Origin: Oscillospiraceae bacterium
GTDB lineage: Bacteria > Bacillota > Clostridia > Oscillospirales > Oscillospiraceae
Assembly (NCBI GenBank): GCA_031261745.1
Contig: JAISJC010000050.1
Coordinates: 1-54,067, forward strand
Length of the DNA stretch: 54,067 nt
Direction: 5' to 3'
A model generated the notes under the pieces. The model was not told where the DNA came from and ran no database searches. It was given only the letters and a program-made list of their open reading frames with translations. The position numbers and the translations under genes were made by a program. Shown here in pieces: positions 1 through 8,376 of the stretch; position 1 is the first letter of the stretch; each line of letters opens with the position of its first letter.

Positions 1-558
1 CTTGAAATTTATGTGTCCGGTTCTCTTAATGTATTCAATCACCATACAAACGTCGATCTCACAAGCCGGCTCGTTTGCTATGACATCAAAGAACTCGGTA
101 AAAGCCTAAAGAAGATTGCAATGCTTATCATGCAGGATCAGGTCTGGAACCGTGTCACTATAAACCGCGCAGAGGGCAAGACGACTTGGTACTATTGCGA
201 TGAATTTCATATGTCGCTGAATAGCTGGAGCGTCGAGATTTGGAAGCGATTCAGAAAATGGGGTGGAATACCGACCGGCATCACGCAAAATGTCAAGGAT
301 TTACTCGCAAGCCGCGAGATTGAAAACATCTTTGAAAACTCGGACTTCATATATATGCTCTCTCAGGCGGCGGGTGATCGGCAGATTCTCGCAAAGCAAC
401 TCGGCATCTCGCCGCACCAACTCAGCTATGTCACGCACTCTAACGCGGGCGAGGGCTTGCTGTTTTACGGCAACACAATCATTCCGTTCACAGACCATTT
501 TCCCAAGGATACGGAGCTGTATAGCTTACTCACGACGAAGCCGAGCGAGATGTCTTGA
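1..558 (+). CDS. VirB4-like conjugation ATPase, C-terminal part
   Basis: The reading frame is open at the left edge, so only the last 185 residues are present. The protein has the C-terminal AAA+ fold of VirB4/TraE-type ATPases that energise the mating channel of Tn1549-type elements. The segment TWYYCDEFH fits the Walker B strand (hydrophobic run ending in DE), and the following part (RKWGGIPTGITQNVKDLL) fits the sensor region of this family. The internal GTG at base 13 is not the start, because the frame continues upstream (L-E-I-Y). The gene is followed after 33 bases, with an AGGAGG site, by the next transfer gene. The Walker A part lies outside the window. Confidence 0.85.
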   Translation, partial: LEIYVSGSLNVFNHHTNVDLTSRLVCYDIKELGKSLKKIAMLIMQDQVWNRVTINRAEGKTTWYYCDEFHMSLNSWSVEIWKRFRKWGGIPTGITQNVKDLLASREIENIFENSDFIYMLSQAAGDRQILAKQLGISPHQLSYVTHSNAGEGLLFYGNTIIPFTDHFPKDTELYSLLTTKPSEMS

Positions 559-591
559 CGGTAAAAACAGAAGATTTAGGAGGTAAATATT

Positions 592-1395
592 ATGAGCGAA
601 ACAATGCAATCCGCGCCGCTGATGGGAAATGAGTATGTTATCGGGCTGCTCGACATGATGCGTGAAAATAGAACAGATACGTCCGAACTCACCGCGGTGA
701 TTGACTATGTCGTCACGATAGAGAGGGGTCTCAACACGGCTGTCGCGGAGCTCGCCAATATGCGCCGCGAACTCGCCGAGATGCGCGAGATACAGGGACA
801 CCCGGTCAAGACCGAACTGCAAAACGCCATTCGGTCGCTCGAGAGCAAAATAAATGCGGCGCGGGAGCGCATCGGCGAGGTGAAGGACGCGATTATTGAT
901 GGCTGCAAGCGGGCTTTGACCGCGTTCAAGGAAAAGGGCGAGTCCGCGCTGAACGACGTTATGTCGTTCTTCCATCTCAAAGGCGGCTTGAAAGCTGTAA
1001 ACAAGAGTTTGAACGAGGGTATCCGCGAGTGCGACAGTGCGATTATGAAGATAGACAACTTCAGCCGCGAGTATCACTCGGCGGGGCGACATCTGAAAAA
1101 TATGGCGCGCGTCGCTGTGGGCAAGGAGGCTATATCCTCGGCCAACGCGATCGGCAAGCTGGCGTGGACGTTTAATGCGCCTTACCGCGCGAGTAAGACC
1201 TGTCTGCTCGGCGCGAAGCGCGCTGTCAACGCCGCCATTCGCAAACTGGAACAGCTTGAGCAGTCGGTGTCGGCGCGTGCCGAAAAGAAACCGTCCACGC
1301 GCGAGAATATGAAGGTGCTGAAATCTCAGCTTGAACAGGCTAAGAAGGACGCGCCCGTGCCGAAACACGACAAGAAACGGGAAAACACGATATGA
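592..1395 (+). CDS. Coiled-coil protein of the conjugation module
   Basis: A 267-residue soluble protein with no signal peptide. Residues about 35-110 are rich in heptad-like Leu/Ala/Glu/Arg patterns that predict coiled coil. The C-terminal half is basic and Ala-rich. I recognise it only as the gene that commonly sits between the VirB4 ATPase and the M23/NlpC hydrolase in Tn1549-like elements (it may be a DUF6674 member); no enzymatic motif is visible. The ATG has AGGAGG 8 bases upstream. Position suggests a structural or regulatory part of the transfer apparatus; this is inference. Confidence 0.7.
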   Translation: MSETMQSAPLMGNEYVIGLLDMMRENRTDTSELTAVIDYVVTIERGLNTAVAELANMRRELAEMREIQGHPVKTELQNAIRSLESKINAARERIGEVKDAIIDGCKRALTAFKEKGESALNDVMSFFHLKGGLKAVNKSLNEGIRECDSAIMKIDNFSREYHSAGRHLKNMARVAVGKEAISSANAIGKLAWTFNAPYRASKTCLLGAKRAVNAAIRKLEQLEQSVSARAEKKPSTRENMKVLKSQLEQAKKDAPVPKHDKKRENTI

Positions 1396-1431
1396 GGGTA
1401 GAAATCCTTTGCGTGGGAGGTGAAATTTCGT

Positions 1432-4083
1432 ATGCCGAGAGAGGATGAACGTCGGGCGCGCACAAAATCAGAGAAATCGTTCCGAACCTCCGACTCGGGC
1501 GAAGCGGATTTGGATTTCAACACCGCGCTTTCGCGGCACAGGTCGCGCCAAGCGGCGGCGTCCTCGACAGGCGCATCCCCGCCCGAGGAGTCGCAGATTA
1601 TCGCGGACGAGCGCGAACAGCGCGGAGATTCGGCGTCACTGTCGGGCGAGGACACACACAGAAGCCCGCTGAAGGACAGCCACGACAGACTTCGCGTTGA
1701 TACTTTGGAGCGCGGCGAGCCGCGCCCGCAGTCAACGCCGAAACAGAGAGCGCAGCGGGAACGTTTGCGGCAACGTCTTGACCCTGCGGCGCGACCCGAC
1801 GCTCCCGACGTTGCAGAGTTGCCGATTCTGCAACCCGCGCCGGAGCATCGCGTCGATGGTGATTTGCCCGAGGATATTACCGAGGGTTCGGATGTGCCGA
1901 CGGACGGTTCGGAGCGGTTGCGCTTTGGTACGCCGGGTACTGATGGCGACAGACCTCAGTCCGCGCCGTCGTCGGCAACTGCGCCGGGAAAACGCGGGAG
2001 ACTGCAATTTACCGAAAACGAGGACGCGCCGCCTGTCACCGCGCGGCAGAGCAAAAAACTCGCCGTCGCACAGAACCGTTCAGACCGCGCGAACTCGAAA
2101 GCTGCGGCGGCACACAGGAAACTCCCGAAAAAGCACAGCATAAAAGTGAGTAAGGGATTCAGCGCGGAGTCCGGTAAGGTCAAGCGAACACTCCGTTTTG
2201 AAAGCGAAGTTAAGAGCAAACACGCGCACGTCAAGGGATCGCTCCCGCTCCGTCCTGTCAAGTTCGCCGGCAACGCGATTATTGGACAGGGACACAGAAA
2301 GCTGTATCAGGTCGAACAAGAGAACGTCGGCGCACAAGCGGCGCACAAGGGCGAGCTTGCCGCCGAGAGCGGACTTCGCACAGCATACCGCCTGCACAAG
2401 ACCGCGCCTTACCGTAAGGCGGAACGATTGGAGCGGTCGGCGGCGAGGAAATCCGTGAAACTGTCGTATCAGAAGACTGTCGCGGACAATCCGAAATTGC
2501 AAAGCAATGTGTTTTCCCGAATATCGCAGAAGCGGAAGATAAAGAAGGAGTACGCGAAAGCCGTCCGCGAGTCGAAGCGCGCGGGTAAAGCCGCGAAAAA
2601 AGCCGCGGAAGCGACGGAAAAGACCGTCGTGCGGATAGTTTCGGCAGTAAATAGCCACCCTGTCGTTATCGCGGCGATTGCGGGCATCGCCCTGATTGCC
2701 GTCATCATCTCATCGCTTGTCGCGTCCTTTACAAATATGGCGTCGGGCGGCGTATCCACCGCGCTGGCGGCAAGCTATCTCGCGGCGGACGCGGAGATTG
2801 AAAGCGCGGAACTCTCCTACACCGAATGGGAGACGGATTTGCAAATCCAAATCGCAAGCGCGGAGGCTTCGCACCCCGGCTTTGACGAGTACCGTTACAA
2901 CATCGGAGATATTTCGCACGACCCTTACGAATTGATGGCGTATCTGACGGCGAAGTATCAGGGGTTCGCCTCGGCGACGGCGCAATCTGAGTTGACCGCG
3001 CTGTTCGGGGAGCAGTATCAGCTCACATTTGCGGAGACGACCGAAACACGCTATGCCGACCCCACAGACTCGGACGACGATGGGGATTACGAGCCTTATG
3101 ATTGGCGCGTTCTCTCCGTCACGCTCACGACGCGCTCATTCACCGTTGTCATATCAAACCGCATGACCGGCGAGCAGTTGCAGTCCTTCGACATTCTGAT
3201 GCTGACGAACGGGAGTCGTCAGTACATCGCAAACCCCTTCGATTTCGATTGGCTGCCCTATGTCACAAGCTACTACGGTTGGCGAGTCCACCCGATCAGC
3301 GGCGCGAAGGACTTACACCGAGGCATAGACATCGGCGTACCTGTCGGCACGGAGGTTCGTTCGGGGCAGGACGGCACGGTGACGTTCGCGGGCTATTCAG
3401 GCGACTACGGCAACGTGGTTGTTATTGAGAACGACAAGGGGCTTATTTCAAAATATGCCCACTGCGACAGCTTGCTCGTCACAGTCGGACAGACCGTTAG
3501 TGTCGGAGAGGTCATTGCGAAATCCGGCAACACGGGCAGCTCCATGGGACCGCATCTGCATCTTGAAATACTGAAGGACGGGCAGTATTTGAACCCGCTC
3601 TACTTCGCCCTGACGGGCAATGAGGGCGTATCGTCCATACCTCCGGGCAGACCGGGCGGCGTCGCGTTCCCCGAATACCCCGGTGAGCCGATGACGGACG
3701 CCGTCTTTACCGCGCTGATGGAGGAGGCGCAGAAGCACCTCGGCAAGCCGTACATCTTCGGCGCGTCGGGGCCGAGCGCGTTTGATTGTTCGGGCTTCGC
3801 CTGTTATGTAATCAACACGAGCGGTATTGCAAGCGTCGGGCGCGTGGGAGCGACTGACTTGTTCTTCAACTACACGACTCCCGTGTCGCGCGAGAACGCA
3901 AAGCCGGGCGACCTCATTTTCTTTGAGAAAACCTACAGTGTTTCAAAGCCCATCACCCACGTCGGAATCTACATAGGCAACGGAATGATGATTCACGCAG
4001 GCAGTCCCGTACAGTATGCGAGCATTGACAGCGCATATTTTACGGAGCATTTTTACTCGTTCGGCAGACTATCCGTTGGGTAG
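1432..4083 (+). CDS. Membrane-anchored M23 / NlpC-P60 cell-wall hydrolase (CD1108-like)
   Basis: An 883-residue two-enzyme wall hydrolase that would open peptidoglycan for the mating channel. Residues 1-400 are basic and low in complexity, probably cytosolic. One membrane segment lies at about 409-433. An M23 (LytM) endopeptidase domain follows, with H629-x3-D633 and the HLH motif at 708-710. The C-terminal NlpC/P60 domain has DCSG (Cys786), His843 and a later His. ATG 1432 is preferred: GGGAGG ends 11 bases upstream, whereas GTG 1420 overlaps that site. The order VirB4 - coiled coil - M23/NlpC - DUF4315 - DUF4366 is the familiar Tn1549/CTn layout. Confidence 0.9.
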   Translation: MPREDERRARTKSEKSFRTSDSGEADLDFNTALSRHRSRQAAASSTGASPPEESQIIADEREQRGDSASLSGEDTHRSPLKDSHDRLRVDTLERGEPRPQSTPKQRAQRERLRQRLDPAARPDAPDVAELPILQPAPEHRVDGDLPEDITEGSDVPTDGSERLRFGTPGTDGDRPQSAPSSATAPGKRGRLQFTENEDAPPVTARQSKKLAVAQNRSDRANSKAAAAHRKLPKKHSIKVSKGFSAESGKVKRTLRFESEVKSKHAHVKGSLPLRPVKFAGNAIIGQGHRKLYQVEQENVGAQAAHKGELAAESGLRTAYRLHKTAPYRKAERLERSAARKSVKLSYQKTVADNPKLQSNVFSRISQKRKIKKEYAKAVRESKRAGKAAKKAAEATEKTVVRIVSAVNSHPVVIAAIAGIALIAVIISSLVASFTNMASGGVSTALAASYLAADAEIESAELSYTEWETDLQIQIASAEASHPGFDEYRYNIGDISHDPYELMAYLTAKYQGFASATAQSELTALFGEQYQLTFAETTETRYADPTDSDDDGDYEPYDWRVLSVTLTTRSFTVVISNRMTGEQLQSFDILMLTNGSRQYIANPFDFDWLPYVTSYYGWRVHPISGAKDLHRGIDIGVPVGTEVRSGQDGTVTFAGYSGDYGNVVVIENDKGLISKYAHCDSLLVTVGQTVSVGEVIAKSGNTGSSMGPHLHLEILKDGQYLNPLYFALTGNEGVSSIPPGRPGGVAFPEYPGEPMTDAVFTALMEEAQKHLGKPYIFGASGPSAFDCSGFACYVINTSGIASVGRVGATDLFFNYTTPVSRENAKPGDLIFFEKTYSVSKPITHVGIYIGNGMMIHAGSPVQYASIDSAYFTEHFYSFGRLSVG

Positions 4084-4089
4084 TCTGCC
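4063..4089 (+). other. Hairpin across the stop codon of the wall hydrolase
   Basis: GGCAGACTA (4063-4071) pairs with TAGTCTGCC (4081-4089) around a 9-base loop; the stop codon lies in the right arm. No clear T-run follows, so this may be an RNA-processing or partial-termination stem rather than a full terminator. Confidence 0.4.
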
Positions 4090-4114
4090 GTAATATTTTA
4101 CGAGGAGGCATCGA

Positions 4115-4363
4115 ATGAACCCGAAATTGCAAAAGACCATTGCGGATATTGAGCGCACAAAGGCGAAAATCTCGGAGTTGCAGGAGCTTCTGCCCGAACT
4201 TGAACGGCAGAAAACAGACCTTGAAAACACGGAGATTATTAAGGCGGTGCGCTCGGCTTACGTCAAGCCCGGCGATGTTGACGCCTTCATCGCCTCGCTA
4301 CGGGTCAAACCCCCGACGAATATTAAAAATGAAAGAGAGGAAATTCACGATGAACAGGAATAA
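4115..4363 (+). CDS. DUF4315 family protein
   Basis: An 82-residue protein: an N-terminal amphipathic coiled coil (residues about 5-42, with repeated Ile/Leu/Glu/Lys), then a short segment ending KPPTNIKNEREE. Size, coiled coil and position between the NlpC/P60 protein and the DUF4366 protein match the DUF4315 family of Tn1549/CTn elements, whose function is unknown. GAGGAGG precedes the ATG. Its 3' end overlaps the next start by 14 bases, indicating translational coupling. Confidence 0.8.
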   Translation: MNPKLQKTIADIERTKAKISELQELLPELERQKTDLENTEIIKAVRSAYVKPGDVDAFIASLRVKPPTNIKNEREEIHDEQE

Positions 4364-5219
4364 GGTGCTGACGATTATATTCGCGCTCGCGCTCTGCGTC
4401 GGCGCAATGCTCTATACCGGCGTGACGGCGCTCGCCGCCGACGAGACCGAGACGCTGTCGGTGGACGAGGTGTGGCTGACGGACGACACGCTCCACATCG
4501 CAGTCACGGATAAGAACAGCGGCGCAAGTCAGACGTTGGAGCTGAAATTGAGCGATTACGCGAAATCCGGCGACGAGTACATAACGGTACAGGCGACGGA
4601 CGCGAACGGCAACAAGTCCAACGCGGTGCAATTCAAAAATCCGTACTACACGGCGGCGCGCGAGGACGAGCCGAGCGCCGTCACCGCCGCGCCGAGCGAG
4701 TCGGTTGTGTCTGACGGAAACCCCTTTACGCCAGATGGTACGGGTCAGGTCTTGGATAACGCGACGGACGGAGACGGCAAGGAGTTTTTTACGGTGGAAA
4801 CCGCAGACGGCAATGTATTTTTCTTGATTGTAGACCGCGAGCGCACGTCAGATAATGTGTATTTGCTCAATGCCGTGACGGAGGATGACCTCGCATCGCT
4901 CGCAAAGGCGGGAGACGGACTTTCCGAGAGCGCGGTACCCACGGCGGCGCCCATGCCGATTGTCCCGCCGACACCCGAAGCTCCCGCGACGCCGGATATT
5001 CCCGACGTTCCCGTAAAGAGCGACGGTAACGGCGGAGCGGTTATCTTTATCATTCTCGCCGTGCTCGCTGTCGGCGGCGCAGGCTACTACTTCAAAATTC
5101 TGCGCCCGAAACGTCAGACGGTCGAGGACGCCGACGAGGGCGAGGATTATGACGAGGACGACGATGACGGCGATGCGGGAGATTATCCCGACTACGGCGA
5201 CGAGGAGGACGACGAATGA
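4350..5219 (+). CDS. DUF4366 (CD1107-like) secreted membrane protein
   Basis: A 289-residue exported protein. It has a signal peptide (residues 1-27, ending ALA), an extracellular domain of about 90 residues matching DUF4366 (DEVWLTDDTLHIAVTDKNSG), a Pro/Thr/Ala-rich linker, one C-terminal membrane segment (GGAVIFIILAVLAVGGAGYYF) and a very acidic Asp/Glu tail that would lie in the cytoplasm. ATG 4350 was chosen over longer in-frame options because GAGAGGAAA lies just upstream and the signal peptide begins there. The role in conjugation is unknown; topology suggests surface attachment to the mating complex. Confidence 0.85.
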   Translation: MNRNKVLTIIFALALCVGAMLYTGVTALAADETETLSVDEVWLTDDTLHIAVTDKNSGASQTLELKLSDYAKSGDEYITVQATDANGNKSNAVQFKNPYYTAAREDEPSAVTAAPSESVVSDGNPFTPDGTGQVLDNATDGDGKEFFTVETADGNVFFLIVDRERTSDNVYLLNAVTEDDLASLAKAGDGLSESAVPTAAPMPIVPPTPEAPATPDIPDVPVKSDGNGGAVIFIILAVLAVGGAGYYFKILRPKRQTVEDADEGEDYDEDDDDGDAGDYPDYGDEEDDE

Positions 5220-6388
5220 AACGAATAATTTCGGTATTTTGCTTGGCGTTTATTCTGCTCTCATCGGTCGTTCCCGTCCTCGCTCTCGCGGCTGACTCGG
5301 AACCGGAGGGTAATACCGCCGACCCGAGCAATGTCACAATCACGGTCGTGATACCCGAGCCGGCGCCCGCACCGGTGTCGGAGCCGTCCGTTCCAGCGTT
5401 CATTAATGTGTACCCATCCGACGTGACGGAGACGCGCGAGAACGGCGGGCGGCAGATAGTTAAGACGTATGACCTGAATGCGGACGAAAATCCCGCGGAC
5501 ATTCCGCGCGAGGACTTCGAGCGCGACGGCTGGCGGTACACGCTCACGGACATTACGCGCCGCGAAACCGCCGCCGCCGACACGCGGGAGCGCATTGAGG
5601 TCGTGACAGTGAACACCGACACGAAGGAGCTTGAAGCGATTCTGCCCTTGCTCGCGCCGACGCTGGAATTCACCGACGAGGATGGTTACATCGGAATACT
5701 CACGCTCGACATTGCGAGTATTAAGGTCGAGGCGGCGGGGACGAAAACGTCAAGCTACACGATGACCGTCACGCGCGAGTACCCGCATCTGTCAAGCAAC
5801 GACACCGCGCTCGTTCCGAAAACCGTCGAGGAAAAGGGCAAGACCTACGCGCTCGCGGATATTGACTGGCGTGCCGGAAACACCGTCGCGGTGGACTATG
5901 ACAGTCTGCCCGAATACTTTACAGCCGTCGCAAATTACACAGCGACAGGTACGTCCACAAAGGTGACGGGCTACACGACGACCGCCGAATACGCGGGCAG
6001 TCTTACAAAGCTCTTGCAGGGTCGGACGTTCTACACGGCGTACTTTCTCGGCACTGAGATCGTGCCGGAGAAAATCCCGCTCGATGTTGTTGACGAAACA
6101 CCCTCGGTATCGCAAGAAACTCCCGAACAGGCGGCAACCGCAGAACCCACTGGCGCACCGATAACGACCACCGAGCCTGTGATTGACTCCGATATTACGA
6201 AGCAAAATCACAGCGGTGAGTGGCTTGTGATTATACCCTTTGTCGGGATAGTCTGCGGCGTGGCGTACTACTTTATAAAGAAAATGAGAAAGAAGAAGGA
6301 GGAAACGACCATTGAAAAAACTCATAACCCTGCTGTTGACGCTGGTGATGATGGCGGCAATGACTGTCCCTACACTCGCCGCGACTGA
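5216..6388 (+). CDS. Secreted type I membrane protein of the transfer module
   Basis: A 390-residue protein whose start overlaps the previous stop by four bases (ATGA). It has an N-terminal signal peptide (cleavage near ALA-AD), a Pro-rich segment, a beta-rich extracellular region of about 250 residues with two similar halves (a repeated 'G-Y/W-xY-x-LxDIxxR' pattern), a Thr/Pro stalk, and a C-terminal membrane helix (WLVIIPFVGIVCGVAYYF) followed by KKMRKKKEE. It looks like a surface partner of the transfer apparatus. I do not recognise a named domain. Its last 77 bases overlap the sortase gene in another frame. Confidence 0.7.
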   Translation: MKRIISVFCLAFILLSSVVPVLALAADSEPEGNTADPSNVTITVVIPEPAPAPVSEPSVPAFINVYPSDVTETRENGGRQIVKTYDLNADENPADIPREDFERDGWRYTLTDITRRETAAADTRERIEVVTVNTDTKELEAILPLLAPTLEFTDEDGYIGILTLDIASIKVEAAGTKTSSYTMTVTREYPHLSSNDTALVPKTVEEKGKTYALADIDWRAGNTVAVDYDSLPEYFTAVANYTATGTSTKVTGYTTTAEYAGSLTKLLQGRTFYTAYFLGTEIVPEKIPLDVVDETPSVSQETPEQAATAEPTGAPITTTEPVIDSDITKQNHSGEWLVIIPFVGIVCGVAYYFIKKMRKKKEETTIEKTHNPAVDAGDDGGNDCPYTRRD

Positions 6389-7109
6389 CTACATTTTTGA
6401 GAGCGGCAACGACACACTCAACGGCTTCGGCGGTTCCACAAGCTACGATGAACCCGTCGCGCCGAACCCCGAAACAACGAACACGCGCCGCAACAAGGAC
6501 GCGGCGTCTTTCCCGCCGCCCTTCGGCGTGTTTTCGGGCGATATTCCCACCGACTCGACAAGTCCGTATCACGACAATCTGCCGCAGAGCAGATTCGTGT
6601 CTGTCAATCAGGACTTGCCGAAAACAGGCAGCGAGGACTACGCGCCGGGGATTAACGGTGTGACCACAGGGCTTCTGCCGTCCACCTCGCAGACCGCCGC
6701 GCAGAACACCGCGCCGTGGTACTACGAGGACGGGAGCATCGGTACTCTGTATGTCGCGCGCACGAAAAAGACGATTAAAGTCTACGAGGGCGAGGACTTG
6801 GCTAACCTCAAAATAGGCGCGGGACACTTCGCGTCAACCTCCGCTTGGGACGGCAACGTCGCCCTCGCGGGACACAATCGCGGCGGCTCGGCGTATTTCT
6901 CGTTCGTCAAGGATTTGCAAAACGGCGATGTCCTTACCTACACGACAAAGTACGGTACTCGTACCTACACGGTTTATTCAAAGACGCAGATTAACGAGTA
7001 TGACAATCTGCCGCTGTCGTGGTCGAGCGAGAATATTCTGACGCTCATTACCTGCGTCGCCGACGTGCCGGAGCTGCGCTATTGCGTACAGGCGCGTGAA
7101 GTGAAGTAA
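6312..7109 (+). CDS. Class D sortase
   Basis: A 265-residue extracellular transpeptidase. It carries a signal/anchor segment (1-23) and a low-complexity region, then a sortase barrel from about 140. The catalytic set is visible: His188 in AGHNRG, Cys248 in LITC and Arg256 in ELRYC. The pattern fits class D sortases that accompany Cna-B adhesins on conjugative elements. The TTG start at 6312 has AAGGAGG 9 bases upstream. Unusually, the region before the catalytic domain contains a complete LPKTG motif at residues 102-106. Likely substrates are the neighbouring surface proteins, such as the LPRTG-ending adhesin at 8377-13950. Confidence 0.88.
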   Translation: MKKLITLLLTLVMMAAMTVPTLAATDYIFESGNDTLNGFGGSTSYDEPVAPNPETTNTRRNKDAASFPPPFGVFSGDIPTDSTSPYHDNLPQSRFVSVNQDLPKTGSEDYAPGINGVTTGLLPSTSQTAAQNTAPWYYEDGSIGTLYVARTKKTIKVYEGEDLANLKIGAGHFASTSAWDGNVALAGHNRGGSAYFSFVKDLQNGDVLTYTTKYGTRTYTVYSKTQINEYDNLPLSWSSENILTLITCVADVPELRYCVQAREVK

Positions 7110-7134
7110 AATAGCCAATTTCCAAACAAAACAC

Positions 7135-7163
7135 TTGACAACGCGCTCCCGCTATGGTAACAC
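7135..7163 (+). promoter_or_regulatory. Weak candidate promoter for the SLH-CAP gene
   Basis: TTGACA at 7135-7140 is followed after 17 bases by TAACAC (7158-7163), a poor -10 match. It lies in the 101-base gap between the sortase and the SLH-CAP gene. Confidence 0.35.
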
Positions 7164-7210
7164 AACACAAGCGATAAAATAATCTTTCAGCAAGGAGCGT
7201 ATTCAAAGTA

Positions 7211-8272
7211 ATGAAAAAGTCAGGTATTTTCAGGCTCGTCGCGGGCATTGTCGCGGGAGCGGCTATCCTCGGCGGCGCGTCGGCGTATGCCGCGAGTGAA
7301 ACCGATACCGCCGTCGCTTACCTCGTCAACCAAGGAATATACGCGGGAGACGAGAATGGCAACCTTATGCTCGACAAGAGCCTCACCCGCGCGGAGCTTA
7401 CCGTCATTCTCACGCGCCTCGATTTCGCCGACGCGCCGGGCGGTCTTGCCGAGTGGAGCGAGTGGGGTTCGGCGCACTTCGGAGATCCCGCGAACAGATA
7501 TAACACGTTCACAGACCTGCCGCAGTGGGCTGCGCCGTACATTGAGTATTGCTATCAGCGGTCATTGATGGTGGGCATCGGGGACAACAAATTCGACCCG
7601 AACAGTACGGTCAGTCCGAAACAGGTTTGCACGGTGATTCTGCGCTACTGCGGTGTTCCGACGACCGATTGGGGTTATGACACCGCGATAGCAAAGGCGA
7701 AAGCACTCGGGTTGACTCCCGAGATGGGCATCGACGGCGATGTGATTCTGCGCGATACTATGGCGGTTGTCATTTATCGCGGGATTAACTACAAGCCGAG
7801 CGGCGAGACCGTTTCCGACGCGCCTTCCTCGCAGACCCCGTCGCAACCAACCACGCCCGCGTCGGACAATGCGACCGCAATGACAATCGATGAGATGAAA
7901 GCCGAGATTGTTCGGCTCACGAATATTGAGCGCGTGAACGCGAGCGTTCCCGAACTGACCGCCCTGCCGGAACTGATGAACTCGGCGCAAGCAAAAGCGC
8001 AAGACTTTTTAGACAATCATTATTTCGGACACAATTCTCCGAAATACGGGACACCGGGCGAGATGATTAAGTCCTATGTTCCAAAAGCAAAATCGGCAGC
8101 GGAGAATCTATCAGGGTGGGCGAAAACGCCTACGGAGGCCTTCAACGCAATTACCGACTCGACCGAGCATTATGGAATAATGGTAAACAACAAATACACC
8201 CACATCGGAATCGGTATCGTCGAGGGCGCGGATGGCGGGTACTGGTGGGTTCAGCATTTCGCGGCACTGTAA
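7211..8272 (+). CDS. Secreted SLH-domain and CAP-domain protein
   Basis: A 353-residue exported protein. A signal peptide (1-27) is followed by SLH repeats (about 28-190; the pattern AVAYLVNQGIYAGDENG...LTRAELTVILTR recurs with NKFDPNSTVSPKQ), a Ser/Thr/Pro linker, and a C-terminal CAP/SCP domain (about 215-353) with the CAP-type signatures NIERVNA, FGHNSP and HYGIMVN. SLH domains bind secondary wall polymers, so the protein is expected to sit non-covalently on the surface. AAGGAG precedes the ATG by about 13 bases. It is followed by a strong terminator. Confidence 0.88.
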   Translation: MKKSGIFRLVAGIVAGAAILGGASAYAASETDTAVAYLVNQGIYAGDENGNLMLDKSLTRAELTVILTRLDFADAPGGLAEWSEWGSAHFGDPANRYNTFTDLPQWAAPYIEYCYQRSLMVGIGDNKFDPNSTVSPKQVCTVILRYCGVPTTDWGYDTAIAKAKALGLTPEMGIDGDVILRDTMAVVIYRGINYKPSGETVSDAPSSQTPSQPTTPASDNATAMTIDEMKAEIVRLTNIERVNASVPELTALPELMNSAQAKAQDFLDNHYFGHNSPKYGTPGEMIKSYVPKAKSAAENLSGWAKTPTEAFNAITDSTEHYGIMVNNKYTHIGIGIVEGADGGYWWVQHFAAL

Positions 8273-8303
8273 ACTTAAGCACTCTTTAACCAAATAGAAT
8301 TGC

Positions 8304-8344
8304 GACCGAGGCAGTCATTTAATTGACTGCCTCGGTCTTTTTTT
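8304..8344 (+). terminator. Strong intrinsic terminator
   Basis: GACCGAGGCAGTCA (8304-8317) pairs perfectly with TGACTGCCTCGGTC (8324-8337) around a 6-base loop, followed by seven T. It separates the SLH-CAP gene from the adhesin. Confidence 0.93.
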
Positions 8345-8376
8345 GTGTCCATTTTCAAAAAACAAGGAGGATTTTG

